From the NCBI RefSeq assembly GCF_000317125.1, contig NC_019695.1, forward strand, positions 5,816,336 to 5,880,335: a DNA stretch of 64,000 nt. Reading direction: 5' to 3'. The stretch is from Chroococcidiopsis thermalis PCC 7203 (GTDB lineage: Bacteria; Cyanobacteriota; Cyanobacteriia; Cyanobacteriales; Chroococcidiopsidaceae). Positions 1-9,503 of this stretch are shown here, piece after piece; the stretch's first letter is position 1, and every line of letters starts with the position of its first letter. A model generated the notes under the pieces. It worked only from the letters and a program-made list of their open reading frames with translations, was not told where the DNA came from and did no database searches. Made by a program: the position numbers and the translations under genes.

Positions 1-324
1 GATAATCGCCTGAGTAGTACTCCTGAAAATGCTTTTAACTTATGGACAACCTATGAAATTCAACAAGGTTCTTTGCAAGGGTTAGGCTTTGGCTTGGGAT
101 TATATTTTGTAGGAGAACAGCAAGGCGATTTGGCTAATACATTTCAACTTCCTAGCTATTTTCGCACTGATGCCTCGATTTTTTACAAGCGCGATCGCTT
201 CAGAGCTGCTCTAAATTTTAGGAATCTCTTTGACGCAGATTACTTTGAAGCCGCGACAAGCAGACTTCGCGTTTTCTATGGCGAACCATTCACCGTGCAA
301 GGAACGGTTTCCTGGGAGTTTTAG
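1..324 (+). CDS. TonB-dependent siderophore receptor, C-terminal fragment
   Basis: The frame is open from base 1, so the gene starts upstream of the window and about 107 residues are visible. The segment alternates aromatic and polar residues as outer-membrane beta-strands do. It contains the receptor-typical stretch RAALNFRNLFDADYFEAA and ends in an aromatic residue (VSWEF), the usual C-terminal signature of outer-membrane barrels. Family knowledge: such receptors import ferric siderophores using TonB-ExbB-ExbD energy; an exbB-exbD pair lies at about 41-42 kb, although the sequence does not show that they work together. The substrate cannot be told from this fragment. Confidence 0.85.
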   Translation, partial: DNRLSSTPENAFNLWTTYEIQQGSLQGLGFGLGLYFVGEQQGDLANTFQLPSYFRTDASIFYKRDRFRAALNFRNLFDADYFEAATSRLRVFYGEPFTVQGTVSWEF

Positions 325-425
325 TAGCTGACACCACCCTTAATTCCCAAAAACCCTCACTCCTCACTCCTTACCCCTCACCCCTTCTGATATAATCGCA
401 GGCTATGCGTTGGGAGACAGGCAAC

Positions 426-1760
426 ATGGCATGGCATGAGATAAGCGGTGGAATCACTGCGCCAAGGGGTTACAAAGCGGCAGGCATTAGAGCGGGGTTA
501 AAGCCTTCAGGACTACCAGATTTAGCCCTAATTTTGTCAGATGTAGAAGCGATCGCCGCAGGTGTGTTTACCACATCTCAAGTCCGTGCTGCTTGTGTCG
601 ATTACTGCAAGCAAAGGTTACAAGACAAACCCAGCGCCCGTGCAATTCTTTGCAATGCAGGGCAAGCTAATGCTGCTACGGGTTCTCAAGGCTGGTTGGA
701 TGCCCTAGAGTGTGCGATGGCACTGGGGCAAGCATTGAGTATTCCCTCAGAATCGGTGTTGCTTGCCTCTACTGGGGTAATTGGCAAAAGAATTGTGATG
801 GACAAGATGCACGCAGGCATTCCCCAACTAGTTGCAGAGGCTTCCGAAACAGGTGGAGATGCGGCTGCACAAGCGATCGTCACTACAGATTTAGTCACAA
901 AATCGATTGCTTTAGAAACAACAATGGGCGATCGCCCCGTGCGAATTGGTGGTATTGCTAAGGGTTCGGGCATGATCCACCCCAACATGGCAACGATGTT
1001 AGCTTTTGTTACCTGCGATGCGGCTGTCTCTCCCGCATTATGGCAACATATGTTGAGTCGAGCTGCCGATAAAAGTTTTAACCAAATCACCGTTGATGGC
1101 GATACCAGTACCAACGATTGTTTAATTGCCTTAGCCAACGGACAATCGCGCACCCCAGCAATTACCGAAATGGGTGCAGAGGCAGAAAAATTAGAAGCAA
1201 TGCTCACAGCCGTGTGCCAGCATCTAGCCAAAGCGATCGCCCGCGACGGTGAAGGGGCAACTTGTTTAATTGAAGTGCAAGTATCAGGGGCAACCGACGA
1301 AAAAGCCGCGCGTCAGGTAGCAAAAACCATCGCTGGTTCTTCTCTAGTTAAATCAGCCATTTTCGGACGCGATCCCAACTGGGGTAGAATTGCAGCTGCG
1401 GCGGGACGTGCGGGAGTACCTTTCGAGCAGGAACATCTCAGAATTCAATTAGGAGATTTTCTCTTAATGGAAAACGGACAGCCCTTAGACTTCGATCGCG
1501 CTGCTGCTAGTGCATACTTAAAGCAAAAAGCAGCACAAAAGTCTCAAGTAGAAACCGTTAGTACTGCCCAGAGCAACGAATTATTAGCGGTTAAAGATGG
1601 AGAAACACAAGCTTTCGAGCGTCAAAGCGGAGGCGATCGCTTTCAAGACGAAACCGTTTTAATTGCCGTCAGCATTGGCAGTGGTTTCGGTTCTGGCATA
1701 GCCTGGGGCTGCGATCTCAGCTACGATTACGTGAAGATTAACGCTGAATATACGACGTGA
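426..1760 (+). CDS. argJ: Bifunctional glutamate N-acetyltransferase / amino-acid N-acetyltransferase ArgJ
   Basis: ArgJ transfers acetyl from N-acetylornithine to glutamate in the cyclic arginine pathway. The frame opens at 405, but the ATG at 426 (MAWHEISGG) fits the family N-terminus. The self-cleavage motif KGSGMIHPNMATML is intact, with nucleophile Thr about residue 190. The C-terminus WGCDLSYDYVKINAEYTT is canonical. At 444 residues it is longer than the usual 400-415, because about 40 polar residues lie between SAYLKQ and the final beta segment (about 1531-1650). The insert contains a HIP1 site. The stop codon directly abuts a 36-bp palindrome. Confidence 0.95.
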   Translation: MAWHEISGGITAPRGYKAAGIRAGLKPSGLPDLALILSDVEAIAAGVFTTSQVRAACVDYCKQRLQDKPSARAILCNAGQANAATGSQGWLDALECAMALGQALSIPSESVLLASTGVIGKRIVMDKMHAGIPQLVAEASETGGDAAAQAIVTTDLVTKSIALETTMGDRPVRIGGIAKGSGMIHPNMATMLAFVTCDAAVSPALWQHMLSRAADKSFNQITVDGDTSTNDCLIALANGQSRTPAITEMGAEAEKLEAMLTAVCQHLAKAIARDGEGATCLIEVQVSGATDEKAARQVAKTIAGSSLVKSAIFGRDPNWGRIAAAAGRAGVPFEQEHLRIQLGDFLLMENGQPLDFDRAAASAYLKQKAAQKSQVETVSTAQSNELLAVKDGETQAFERQSGGDRFQDETVLIAVSIGSGFGSGIAWGCDLSYDYVKINAEYTT

Positions 1761-1796
1761 AGATGTAGAGACGTTGCACGCAACGTCTCTACATCT
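1761..1796. repeat. Palindromic repeat, GTAGAGACG family, copy 1
   Basis: A 36-bp inverted repeat with 17-bp perfect arms (AGATGTAGAGACGTTGC and its complement) around a 2-bp centre. It sits between the convergent ends of argJ and the REC-kinase gene and overlaps the latter's last two bases. It may act as a bidirectional terminator. Related copies lie at 21486, 33465, 37737 and 53985. Confidence 0.9.
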
Positions 1797-2886
1797 AACG
1801 TTGCAACAACACGCTGACAGTCGTTTTCAATTCTGTCCCGCCACTTTCAATAAATAATTTACCTCCATGTAATTCTGTGATGCGTTTTGCCAAAATTAAA
1901 CCCAAGCCTAAACCCTGTTGTTCGTAAAATTTGCGCTCGAATTGCATATAACCGCCAATACTAGCAATTTGTTCGTTAGACATAGCGCGTCCGTAGTTAG
2001 TAATACTAATTTTGAATCCATCTTTTTCAGTGGCAGCTTTGACATGAACAGATGTGCCAGCTTCAGAGAATTTAAAAGCATTGTCGATAATTTCTTCGAT
2101 CGCTTTTTTCAAGTCTCGCTTCGCAATTTTGACGTTAGAATTAGCAACTTGTAAAATTAAATCTGCTTCTCGTTGATATTGTTTTGCCTTTTGAATTGCT
2201 ATAGCAAAGATAATATCGCTAGGGTTGAGGGTTTGACAACTGCGTAAAGCTTGTAGTTCTTCAGGATTAGTTGCTAATAGTTCAATTTGAGCGTACATAA
2301 TAAAATTCTCAATCATTCTTTGCAGGCGTTGAGAAGAATTATGTAAATTCTGGGCGGTTTCTAATAGTTCTTGAGGTTTTATTGTATCGTAACTTTCAAC
2401 TAGGACTTTAGAAAAAGCTAGGACTTCGCTTAAAGGTAACAATAGTTCTTGCGGTAGAGCATCGGTAATACTTCTGCGTAACTCGGCTAGCTTTTTTTCT
2501 GACTGTTGGGCGACAAATGCCTGCTTTTGCAATCTCGCCGCGATCGCCCCCAATAGTTCCGTGCGTGTAAATGGTTTGCTGATGTAGTCATCTGCTCCCA
2601 TTTCCATGCCTTGGCGCACGTCTAATTTATCAGCTTTAGCCGTTAAAAAAATAAATGGAGTTGATGCTGTGAGCGGATTTTGACGTACCATAGTTAATAC
2701 CCCATAGCCATCCATTTCTGGCATCATCACATCGCAAATAATCAGATCTGGCTTATGCGCTAATGCCATCTGATAGCCTTTCAATCCATTTTCTGCATCA
2801 ATCGTATCAAATCCTTCTGCTTCCAAACGGGCGAGTATATTTTCTCGCACTGATAGTTCATCTTCAATCACTAAAATTCGGCTCAT
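1795..2886 (-). CDS. Response regulator-histidine kinase hybrid with degenerate H-box
   Basis: The N-terminal receiver domain (residues 1-120) has the acidic pocket, Asp52 in IICDVMMPEMDG and the KP lysine near 104. A helical segment and a HATPase_c domain follow, with an N-box (EEIIDNAFKF) and a G-box (GLGLGLILAKR). In the expected dimerisation helix the usual PHELRTPL reads PQELLLPL (about 145-152), so the phospho-accepting His is replaced by Gln146. The protein can probably receive phosphate but not autophosphorylate in the usual way. It lies 135 bp downstream of the large sensor kinase on the same strand and may be its partner. Confidence 0.85.
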   Translation of the reverse strand: MSRILVIEDELSVRENILARLEAEGFDTIDAENGLKGYQMALAHKPDLIICDVMMPEMDGYGVLTMVRQNPLTASTPFIFLTAKADKLDVRQGMEMGADDYISKPFTRTELLGAIAARLQKQAFVAQQSEKKLAELRRSITDALPQELLLPLSEVLAFSKVLVESYDTIKPQELLETAQNLHNSSQRLQRMIENFIMYAQIELLATNPEELQALRSCQTLNPSDIIFAIAIQKAKQYQREADLILQVANSNVKIAKRDLKKAIEEIIDNAFKFSEAGTSVHVKAATEKDGFKISITNYGRAMSNEQIASIGGYMQFERKFYEQQGLGLGLILAKRITELHGGKLFIESGGTELKTTVSVLLQR

Positions 2887-3021
2887 GTCGATCTTTCCTA
2901 ATTAATTTAGAGTTAAAAACTGTGTTTTAATGAGGTATTCAAAAATTAGCATTCAGAACTCAATCGTCAAAATGAAATACCTCGTACCCTCATGTCTTGA
3001 TAAATGAATTTTTCGTGACTC

Positions 3022-6000
3022 CTAACTGCTTTCATAAGGAAGAGAAACTATAAAAGTTGTTCCTACTCCAACTTCACTTTCGACAGTAATATTGCCGCAG
3101 TGCAAATCGACTGCTCTTTTGACAATAGCTAAACCCAAACCCGTACCGGAGATCGTGCCGACATTGCTAGCCCGATAGAAAGACTGAAACAACTGTTCTC
3201 TGTCGATCTTAGGAATTCCAATACCTCGATCCTGCACCTGAAAGATCACTTTTTTTGCATCAACATTCAGATTGAAACTGACGATACTACTAGTAGGAGA
3301 ATATTTAATTGCATTTGATAATAAATTAATCAAAATATGGCGCAATAACTTTTCATCCAACGCCACCTCGCTAGATTCACATTGAGAATTCAAGTGAATT
3401 GTGTGGCTGTCAGTAATCATTTGCATCTCCTCTACTAGCTCGCGACAGAACTGGACGATATCGAGTTCGATTGGGTTACACTCTAGTTTTCCCGCTTCGG
3501 CTTTCCCAATTAACAAAACATCATCTAAAAGTTGATTCATGTGCTTGACGGTGGTGACAATGCGCCGTAAGTGCAGCAGTTTCTTTTCTTCTGCCCATTG
3601 AGAGCCGAAATCTTCCATCAATTCGGCTGAAGACAGGATAGTGGTTAATGGCGTGCGGAATTCGTGAGAAGTCATGGTGACAAAGCGAGACTTGAGTTCG
3701 CTAAGTTCTTTTTCTTTAGCCAGCGTGTGCTGCATTTCTGCTTCAGTTCGCTTGCGATCGGTAATGTTGCGGACGATCGCCATCACTTCATTTTCTGCAC
3801 TCACGACAATTCGCGCTTCGTAATCGCGCAATTCATCTTCGGTGTAAAGTTGGTATTCAAAGATTTGCAATTCTCCCGTAGCTAAGGCTTGCTGAATGTA
3901 ATACATCGTCGGCTGAGCGATTTCTGGTGGCAGTACTTCATCAATTCGTCTGCCCAAAAACCGATCTGGCGGGACAATTAACTCTTCTGCTTTAGAAACT
4001 TTGTAGTTGACAAAAATTCCATCGCCATTCATGCGGAACATTAAATCGGGAATCGCATTGATCAGAGCGCGGTTAGTAGCAAGGCTAGAACGGAGAGCTT
4101 CTTCTGCTCGCTTGCGCTCGGTAATATCGGTAGAGATACCCCCAACAGCGTAGGGTTCGCCAGCAGCATTGAATAAGGGAAACTTAACTGAAAGGTATGT
4201 ATGCAAACCGTCATCGTGGGGTAGTACCTCTTCCCAATCCAATGCCGATTTTGTCTCTAACACCTGGCGATCGTTGGTTCGCAGCACCTCAGCAATTTCT
4301 GGCGGGAAGATCTCGTAGTCAGTTTTGCCAATTGCCTCAGTTCGATCTAAATGGAACAGAATCCCGTACCAAGAATTGATCGTGAGATATTTACCTTCTA
4401 AATCTTTGACGTAAATTAATGCCGTAGAGTTATCTAAAATTGCTTGTAACCGCTCCTCGCTCTGCCGCAGTGCCTCTTGTACTTGCTGGCGTTCTGTGAC
4501 ATCGTGGGCAACGATACAAAAAACTTCTTTGCCACCATAAAAAATTGAGTTGAGATGAACTTCTGCATAAGCCACGCTCTCATTGCTGCGGTGATGTGGC
4601 ACTTCTCCTAAAAATAGATTTTTTCCCCTCAGCGCGCGCTGGGCATTGCGATCGATTGTCAGGCGATCGCCTGCGAAAATATCGTATAGCGTCAGTTGTA
4701 AAAGCTGCTCGGGAGAATAACCGAGGAAACGCGCAAAAGCATCATTTGCTTCCAAAATACGTTTTGTCTCGATATCGACGAGACAAATTCCCTCGGCAGT
4801 CTGCTTGACTACAGCACGATACCGAGATTCGCTGTCGTGTAGTCCTTCTTCCGCTCGCTTGCGTTGCATTAATCCGCCTAGCTGGGTAGCCACAGTTGAG
4901 ACGATCTCGACTTGATGCTTGTCCTCAGTGCAAGATTCGGACATGAAAAAGGCGATAACAGCAAGTACTTCCGATCTGTCCGCAGCGCGATCGGCGACGA
5001 TCGGAATGGCTAAACTTGCTTTGAGACCAGCAGCCCGTGCTAAATGGCTGCGGACGATCGCCATCTCAGTCTCGTCTTCTAGACTCGGAACCCAATGCGG
5101 TTGCTGCGATCGCCAAACATGACCGATTAAACCAACGCCAGGGGAGAATTTAAATTTCTTGCTCGAACTACGGAAGTTTGTGACGTTGTAATGCTTGCCA
5201 TACCAAGCAGGACTGCTCTGAAGGATATCGTTTTCTGCACTAGGAATCCATGCCTCACCATAACTCCAACCAGTAAATTCGCAGATCTGACGCAGTGCCA
5301 CTCCCAGAGCAGCATGGAAGTTTTGGGCATCTCCGATCGCCTGAGCGATTTTTTGTAACAGCCGGACTTCTGCCTCAGCGCGGTGACGTTCTGCCATTTC
5401 ACTGTGGAGTTGCTGGTTGATGCTGACCAGTTCGGCAGTACGATCGGCAACTTTGGTTTCTAACTGACAATAAGCATCATGTAGGGCTAATTCCGCAGCT
5501 TTGCGATCGCTAATATTACGAAAAATTCCGCGAGTCGCCGTTGGTTGAGACTCGACAAATTGACAGTTGATGCTACCTTCTACCCAAATTTTTTCGCCTT
5601 GCTTGGTGACAAAAATTGTTTCAACTTGCGCGAATTTTTCGCCAGCCATGATGCGCCCAAAGACTTCGAGGCAGTGGCACAAGCTATCGGGATGAATAAT
5701 GTCGTAAATTTTTAGCTCGGCAAGCTCTGCTTCGCTATAGCCAAGAGTTTCTTTCCAGGCGCGGTTAACATAGATAAATCTGCCATCTGGCGTAACCGAT
5801 TGAATCAAATCGTTAGCATTTTCAAATAAATCTCGATAACGTTCTTGGCTCTGTCGCAGGGCAAATTCAGTTTGCCGCTGCTGTTGATGTGCCTGCTGTA
5901 AATCGATGAAATTCCGTCTTAGCTCCAACTGTGTCATGACCTGACGCGCCAGAATTTCCAAAGCCTCCAATTGTTGGGGACTCAACTCGCGAGGTACGTA

Positions 6001-6402
6001 GTCGATCGCGCAGAGAGTTCCCAAAGCAAAATTGTCCGATGTCACCAGTGGTGCGCCCGCATAAAACCGAATTTTGGGTTCTCCAGTTACCAGCGGGTTG
6101 TCGGCAAAACGCTCGTCTTGGCAAGCATCAGGCACGATCAGTAAGTGGCGTTCGGCAATTGCCCGATCGCAAAAAGCAATATGACGAGGAGTTTCTGGAA
6201 TAGTTAAACCAACTTGAGACTTAAACCATTGGCGCTCGGCATCGACCAAACTAATGAGTGCTGTAGGAGTCTGGCAAATTTGGGCAGCCAAACGAGTGAG
6301 ATCGTCAAACGCCTGTTCTGGTGAAGTATCCAGAATATCGTACCGCTGTAGGGCATGAAGTCTATCTATTTCGTTACTAGGCAGTGAATCTTTCACCGTC
6401 AT
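3022..6402 (-). CDS. Multi-domain GAF/PAS sensor histidine kinase
   Basis: This is a cytosolic 1126-residue kinase with no clear membrane segment. The order is GAF (about 20-165), PAS (about 190-305), coiled coil (about 305-345), a second GAF (about 345-510), three PAS domains (about 525-900), HisKA with MTSHEFRTPLTT (His913), and HATPase_c with N-box NLLSNAIKYSP and GTGLGLAIVKR. All catalytic boxes look intact. No GAF cysteine in a phytochrome-like context was noticed, so bilin binding is not supported. The stimulus is unknown. The next gene downstream is a receiver-kinase hybrid, which suggests a phosphorelay. Confidence 0.9.
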   Translation of the reverse strand: MTVKDSLPSNEIDRLHALQRYDILDTSPEQAFDDLTRLAAQICQTPTALISLVDAERQWFKSQVGLTIPETPRHIAFCDRAIAERHLLIVPDACQDERFADNPLVTGEPKIRFYAGAPLVTSDNFALGTLCAIDYVPRELSPQQLEALEILARQVMTQLELRRNFIDLQQAHQQQRQTEFALRQSQERYRDLFENANDLIQSVTPDGRFIYVNRAWKETLGYSEAELAELKIYDIIHPDSLCHCLEVFGRIMAGEKFAQVETIFVTKQGEKIWVEGSINCQFVESQPTATRGIFRNISDRKAAELALHDAYCQLETKVADRTAELVSINQQLHSEMAERHRAEAEVRLLQKIAQAIGDAQNFHAALGVALRQICEFTGWSYGEAWIPSAENDILQSSPAWYGKHYNVTNFRSSSKKFKFSPGVGLIGHVWRSQQPHWVPSLEDETEMAIVRSHLARAAGLKASLAIPIVADRAADRSEVLAVIAFFMSESCTEDKHQVEIVSTVATQLGGLMQRKRAEEGLHDSESRYRAVVKQTAEGICLVDIETKRILEANDAFARFLGYSPEQLLQLTLYDIFAGDRLTIDRNAQRALRGKNLFLGEVPHHRSNESVAYAEVHLNSIFYGGKEVFCIVAHDVTERQQVQEALRQSEERLQAILDNSTALIYVKDLEGKYLTINSWYGILFHLDRTEAIGKTDYEIFPPEIAEVLRTNDRQVLETKSALDWEEVLPHDDGLHTYLSVKFPLFNAAGEPYAVGGISTDITERKRAEEALRSSLATNRALINAIPDLMFRMNGDGIFVNYKVSKAEELIVPPDRFLGRRIDEVLPPEIAQPTMYYIQQALATGELQIFEYQLYTEDELRDYEARIVVSAENEVMAIVRNITDRKRTEAEMQHTLAKEKELSELKSRFVTMTSHEFRTPLTTILSSAELMEDFGSQWAEEKKLLHLRRIVTTVKHMNQLLDDVLLIGKAEAGKLECNPIELDIVQFCRELVEEMQMITDSHTIHLNSQCESSEVALDEKLLRHILINLLSNAIKYSPTSSIVSFNLNVDAKKVIFQVQDRGIGIPKIDREQLFQSFYRASNVGTISGTGLGLAIVKRAVDLHCGNITVESEVGVGTTFIVSLPYESS

Positions 6403-6807
6403 TTTCCTACTATGATTTAGCGATCGCCTTTATCAGTTACCAGTGACCAGTGACCAGTGACCAGTTAATTCTGAATTCTCCAAGGGTTATTCTTAACAGT
6501 TAGTATTCCCAAGTTTTTGCATTGACTTACATTTTTACTGCTGGCGATGTGAAAGATTGGGAATTCTGGGTTTAAATGTTATTTGGCAAGCGAGTAGTGA
6601 AGAGTGGTGTGTGGTGCATGAAGAAGGGGTGTAGGGTGTGGGTAATGGGTAATGGGTAATAGGTAATGGGTAATTGGTAATTGGTAATTACTCCCCTTCT
6701 CCCCCCTCTCCCCCCTCTCCCCCCTCTTCCCCTCTGCTCCCAACTCGTCCCTGCTCCCAGCTCGTCCCTGCTCGTGCGCTCCCTGCTCGTGCGCTCCCTA
6801 TTTTTTT
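6403..6807. repeat. Intergenic repeat tract (heptamers and C/T-rich low-complexity DNA)
   Basis: This 405-bp gap has no convincing gene. It contains about four units of a TGACCAG heptamer (about 6434-6465), then a GGGTAAT/GGTAATT heptamer tract (about 6640-6690), then C-rich runs of the CTCCCCC type and repeats of CTGCTCGTGCG (about 6690-6800). These correspond to the short tandemly repeated repetitive (STRR) sequences known from cyanobacteria. The murJ start lies immediately after the tract. Confidence 0.8.
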
Positions 6808-8409
6808 GTGACCAATCAACAGAAATCTCGAACTTTAGCTGGAATTGCGGGGATTGTGGCGATCGCAACCCTGCTGAGTAAATTAGTTGCCTTGTTCCGC
6901 CAACAGGCGATCGCGGCGGCTTTCGGTACGGGTATAGCTGCTAATGCCTACAACTATGCCTATATCATTCCTAGTTTCTTTTTAATCTTGCTGGGAGGTG
7001 TGAATGGTCCGATCCACACCACGATTGTCAGCATCTTAGAAAAGCGTAGCAAACAGGAAGCCGCTCCCCTAGTGGAAAGCATCACGACTCTAGTTAGCGG
7101 AGTGTTGTTGCTCGTATCCATCGCCCTGTTCTTGTCGGCGGATGGATTAATTTATTTGGTGGGTCCGCAATTGAGCCAGACAGCCCACGCGATCGCTGCC
7201 GAGCAATTGCGAATTATGTCTCCAATGATTTTACTATCGGGATTAATTGGAATTGGTTTTGGCACGCTCAATACTGCCAATCAATACTGGTTGCTGTCCC
7301 TCAGTCCCGTACTTTCTAGTATCACAATTATTTTGGGGCTGGGAATCTTATATTTATCCGTGGGAAGCCAAATAATTTCTCCTGCTTATGTGGCGATTGG
7401 CGGGCAGGTTTTAGCCTGGGGAACCCTTGCAGGGGCATTATTTCAGTGGATCGTACAATTAATCGTACAGTGGCGGTTACGACTCGGTACGCTGCGCCTG
7501 CGGTTCGATTTTCGCTCTCCTGGCGTGCAGCAAGCAGTTAAGTTAATGGCTCCGGCTGTTTTTGCTTCTGGGATGCTACAAATTAATCTGTTCACCGATT
7601 ATTTCTTTGCTTCCGGCATTCCTGGGGCTGCTGCTGCTTTCAACTACGCTAACTTGATCGTTCAGACTCCCCTGGGCATCATTTCCAATGTCATTTTGCT
7701 GCCCTTATTTACAATTCTCTCTCGGCTTGCCGATCCGTTAGAGTGGCACAATTTGAAATCGCGACTGCGCCAGGGATTGATTCTAACGGCTCTCACGATG
7801 CTGCCTTTAGGAGCTTTGTTTGCGGCTCTAGCGATGCCAATCGTCCGAATCGTTTACGAACGCGGAGCCTTTCAACAAGATGATTCGCAACTCGTAGCTT
7901 CAATTTTAGTTGCCTACGGCATTGGTATGTTTGTCTACTTAGGGCGCGATGTCTTGGTACGAGTATTTTACGCCTTGGGAGATGGAGAAACGCCCTTCCG
8001 CGTTGGTGTATTAAATATCTTCCTCAACGTTCTACTAGATTTCATCCTCATCAAACCTTTTGGTGCCCCTGGAATTACACTGGCAACAGTAGGAGTCAAT
8101 ACGATCTCGATGCTGCTGTTTTTGGGTATCTTGCATCGTAAACTCCACGGTTTACCATTGCGACAATGGAGTTTACCAATTTTAGGTTTAATTGTCAGTG
8201 GTTTTACCGCAGGAGTCTCTAGCTGGGGGACTCTTTGGAGTTTGCAACATTTCTTCGGTAGTCAGGGATTAGTTTTACTACTGCTGCAAACGATCGCTTC
8301 CGGGTTAGTAGGCATGGGAGTTTTTGCCCTCCTTGCCACTCGGATGAAATTGCCAGAAATCGATTTTTTAGTGGCTCGGTTGACTAAAAGGGGAGCCGGG
8401 AGCCAGTAG
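6808..8409 (+). CDS. murJ: Lipid II flippase MurJ (MviN)
   Basis: MurJ flips lipid II across the inner membrane for peptidoglycan synthesis. The 533-residue product is almost entirely hydrophobic, with about 14 predicted membrane spans. It opens with the family motif LAGIAGIVAIATLLSKLVA. It also carries the MviN-type stretch RVFYALGDGETPFRVG. The start is the GTG at 6808, placed by family length. No good ribosome site precedes it because the upstream DNA is a low-complexity repeat tract. The stop codon falls inside a GTAGGGGC-type palindrome. Confidence 0.93.
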   Translation: MTNQQKSRTLAGIAGIVAIATLLSKLVALFRQQAIAAAFGTGIAANAYNYAYIIPSFFLILLGGVNGPIHTTIVSILEKRSKQEAAPLVESITTLVSGVLLLVSIALFLSADGLIYLVGPQLSQTAHAIAAEQLRIMSPMILLSGLIGIGFGTLNTANQYWLLSLSPVLSSITIILGLGILYLSVGSQIISPAYVAIGGQVLAWGTLAGALFQWIVQLIVQWRLRLGTLRLRFDFRSPGVQQAVKLMAPAVFASGMLQINLFTDYFFASGIPGAAAAFNYANLIVQTPLGIISNVILLPLFTILSRLADPLEWHNLKSRLRQGLILTALTMLPLGALFAALAMPIVRIVYERGAFQQDDSQLVASILVAYGIGMFVYLGRDVLVRVFYALGDGETPFRVGVLNIFLNVLLDFILIKPFGAPGITLATVGVNTISMLLFLGILHRKLHGLPLRQWSLPILGLIVSGFTAGVSSWGTLWSLQHFFGSQGLVLLLLQTIASGLVGMGVFALLATRMKLPEIDFLVARLTKRGAGSQ

Positions 8410-8435
8410 GGGCAGGTTTCTAAACCCGCCCGTAC
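8406..8435. repeat. Imperfect palindrome, GTAGGGGC...CGCCCGTAC family
   Basis: An inverted repeat of about 30 bp (GTAGGGGCAGGTTT / AAACCCGCCCGTAC, two mismatches) overlaps the murJ stop codon. Its ends match elements at 13376, 34481, 40245, 45461 and 57379. G-rich low-complexity DNA with GACAAGGGG units follows to about 8515. It may form a transcript-end hairpin. Confidence 0.75.
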
Positions 8436-8543
8436 GGGAGGGAAAGAGAGCTGAGGGGGCTGAGGAGGAAAAGGAGGACAAGGGGGACAAGGGGGACAAG
8501 GGAGCAGGGGGACAACTACCAACTACCAACTACCCATTACCCA

Positions 8544-8852
8544 TTACATTTCATCTTGATACTTCTGCAAAATCTCCATTAAGTCAGCTTGACCTCGGGC
8601 TGGTATCAAGTCAATTAGGGGGATTTCTTTTTTCCCGCCCCCAAGTTTAACGGGAATATTTTGTAAAACTTGCTGGACTCGATCTTCTGAGAGCGATCGC
8701 GCCGTCAAAATGGGATAGAGTTGTTCGGCAAGCAGGGTATGAAGTTTGGCATCGGCAAGATAAAGATGCCATTTGGCAATATCTATATATACGTTTTCGC
8801 CGATTTCAGCTGCGATCGCTTCAATAACTTCTGAAGTACTTTGTTTAGCCAT
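8544..8852 (-). CDS. DUF3181 family protein
   Basis: This 102-residue soluble protein belongs to a small family of unknown function that I know only from cyanobacteria. Recognisable family stretches are EIGENVYIDIAKWHLYLAD, PVKLGGGKKEIPLIDLIP and the helical C-terminus LMEILQKYQDEM. There is no signal peptide or membrane segment and no catalytic motif that I can name. Repeat-filled gaps flank it on both sides, so no operon is evident. Confidence 0.8.
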   Translation of the reverse strand: MAKQSTSEVIEAIAAEIGENVYIDIAKWHLYLADAKLHTLLAEQLYPILTARSLSEDRVQQVLQNIPVKLGGGKKEIPLIDLIPARGQADLMEILQKYQDEM

Positions 8853-9006
8853 AAAACTGAACTTCCTTCTATTTGAAAAGGGTAATGGATAAGTCGCAAG
8901 TCAAAAGCCTGTTGCAAGAAAGCCTCTTTGCCTCACTCACCAATTACCCATTACCCATTACCACTCTTCACTGATAGCTGATAACTGACAACTGATAACT
9001 GACTCT
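8853..9006. repeat. Heptamer repeat tract
   Basis: The gap between the two minus-strand small genes holds short runs of TACCCAT (about 8940-8965) and GATAACTGA-type units (about 8970-9002). The units have about 7-bp period, like other STRR tracts in the window. No gene is seen. Confidence 0.6.
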
Positions 9007-9294
9007 CTAGGTAGATTTGGGCGGTGTATCTGGCGCAGCTGACTCAGAATAGTTAGCGATCGCGGCAATGTAAATTAAATGTCCTAATAATACAGTTGCC
9101 CATCCCCCTGTTAACCAAGGCAACCACTCCCAAGCTGTGGTTTTGAGAATGTGGACGAACCACAGACCGGAATTCATGGCAGCGAAAATCGCTACGTGGG
9201 TAGCAAAGTTCATGCGATCGTCTAAACGTCGATAGGCAGGATCGCGGCGGTCTGGTTTACGGGGCCAACGAGGAGGCATGTGTTTGCTGTTCAC
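9007..9294 (-). CDS. 2TM domain-containing membrane protein
   Basis: The product has 95 residues. A basic N-terminus (PRWPRKPDRRDPAYRRLDDR) is followed by two hydrophobic helices (about 28-50 and 58-80), separated by a Trp-rich linker. The pattern RRLDDRMNFATHVAIF then W(L)TGGWATVLLGH fits the 2TM domain, found alone or at the end of kinases and regulators. No catalytic residues are visible. The function is unknown. Confidence 0.7.
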   Translation of the reverse strand: MNSKHMPPRWPRKPDRRDPAYRRLDDRMNFATHVAIFAAMNSGLWFVHILKTTAWEWLPWLTGGWATVLLGHLIYIAAIANYSESAAPDTPPKST

Positions 9295-9503
9295 CGATTG
9301 AGTTGTCTATATTTTATCGACTTCTTGCTGCGGATAGTAAGTATCGATGCCAAACTGGGCAAACTAGACCTGAAGTAAGAAACTCTCTCAAAACCAAATT
9401 TAAGTTTTATGGAGACAGTCATTTATATAAAAATGCTCGTTTGCCGCTATTGACAATGAGCCAAATAGAAATTTGTTGAATTTAGACAATTTAGGCATGA
9501 CCT

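Noticed and set aside
686-1231. 181-residue minus-strand frame within argJ
   Set aside because: It is a long antisense shadow of a clearly recognised gene.
6572-6881. Overlapping open frames rich in Arg/Gly or Pro/Leu on both strands before murJ
   Set aside because: They are translations of C/T-rich low-complexity repeats, have no ribosome site and overlap the murJ start.
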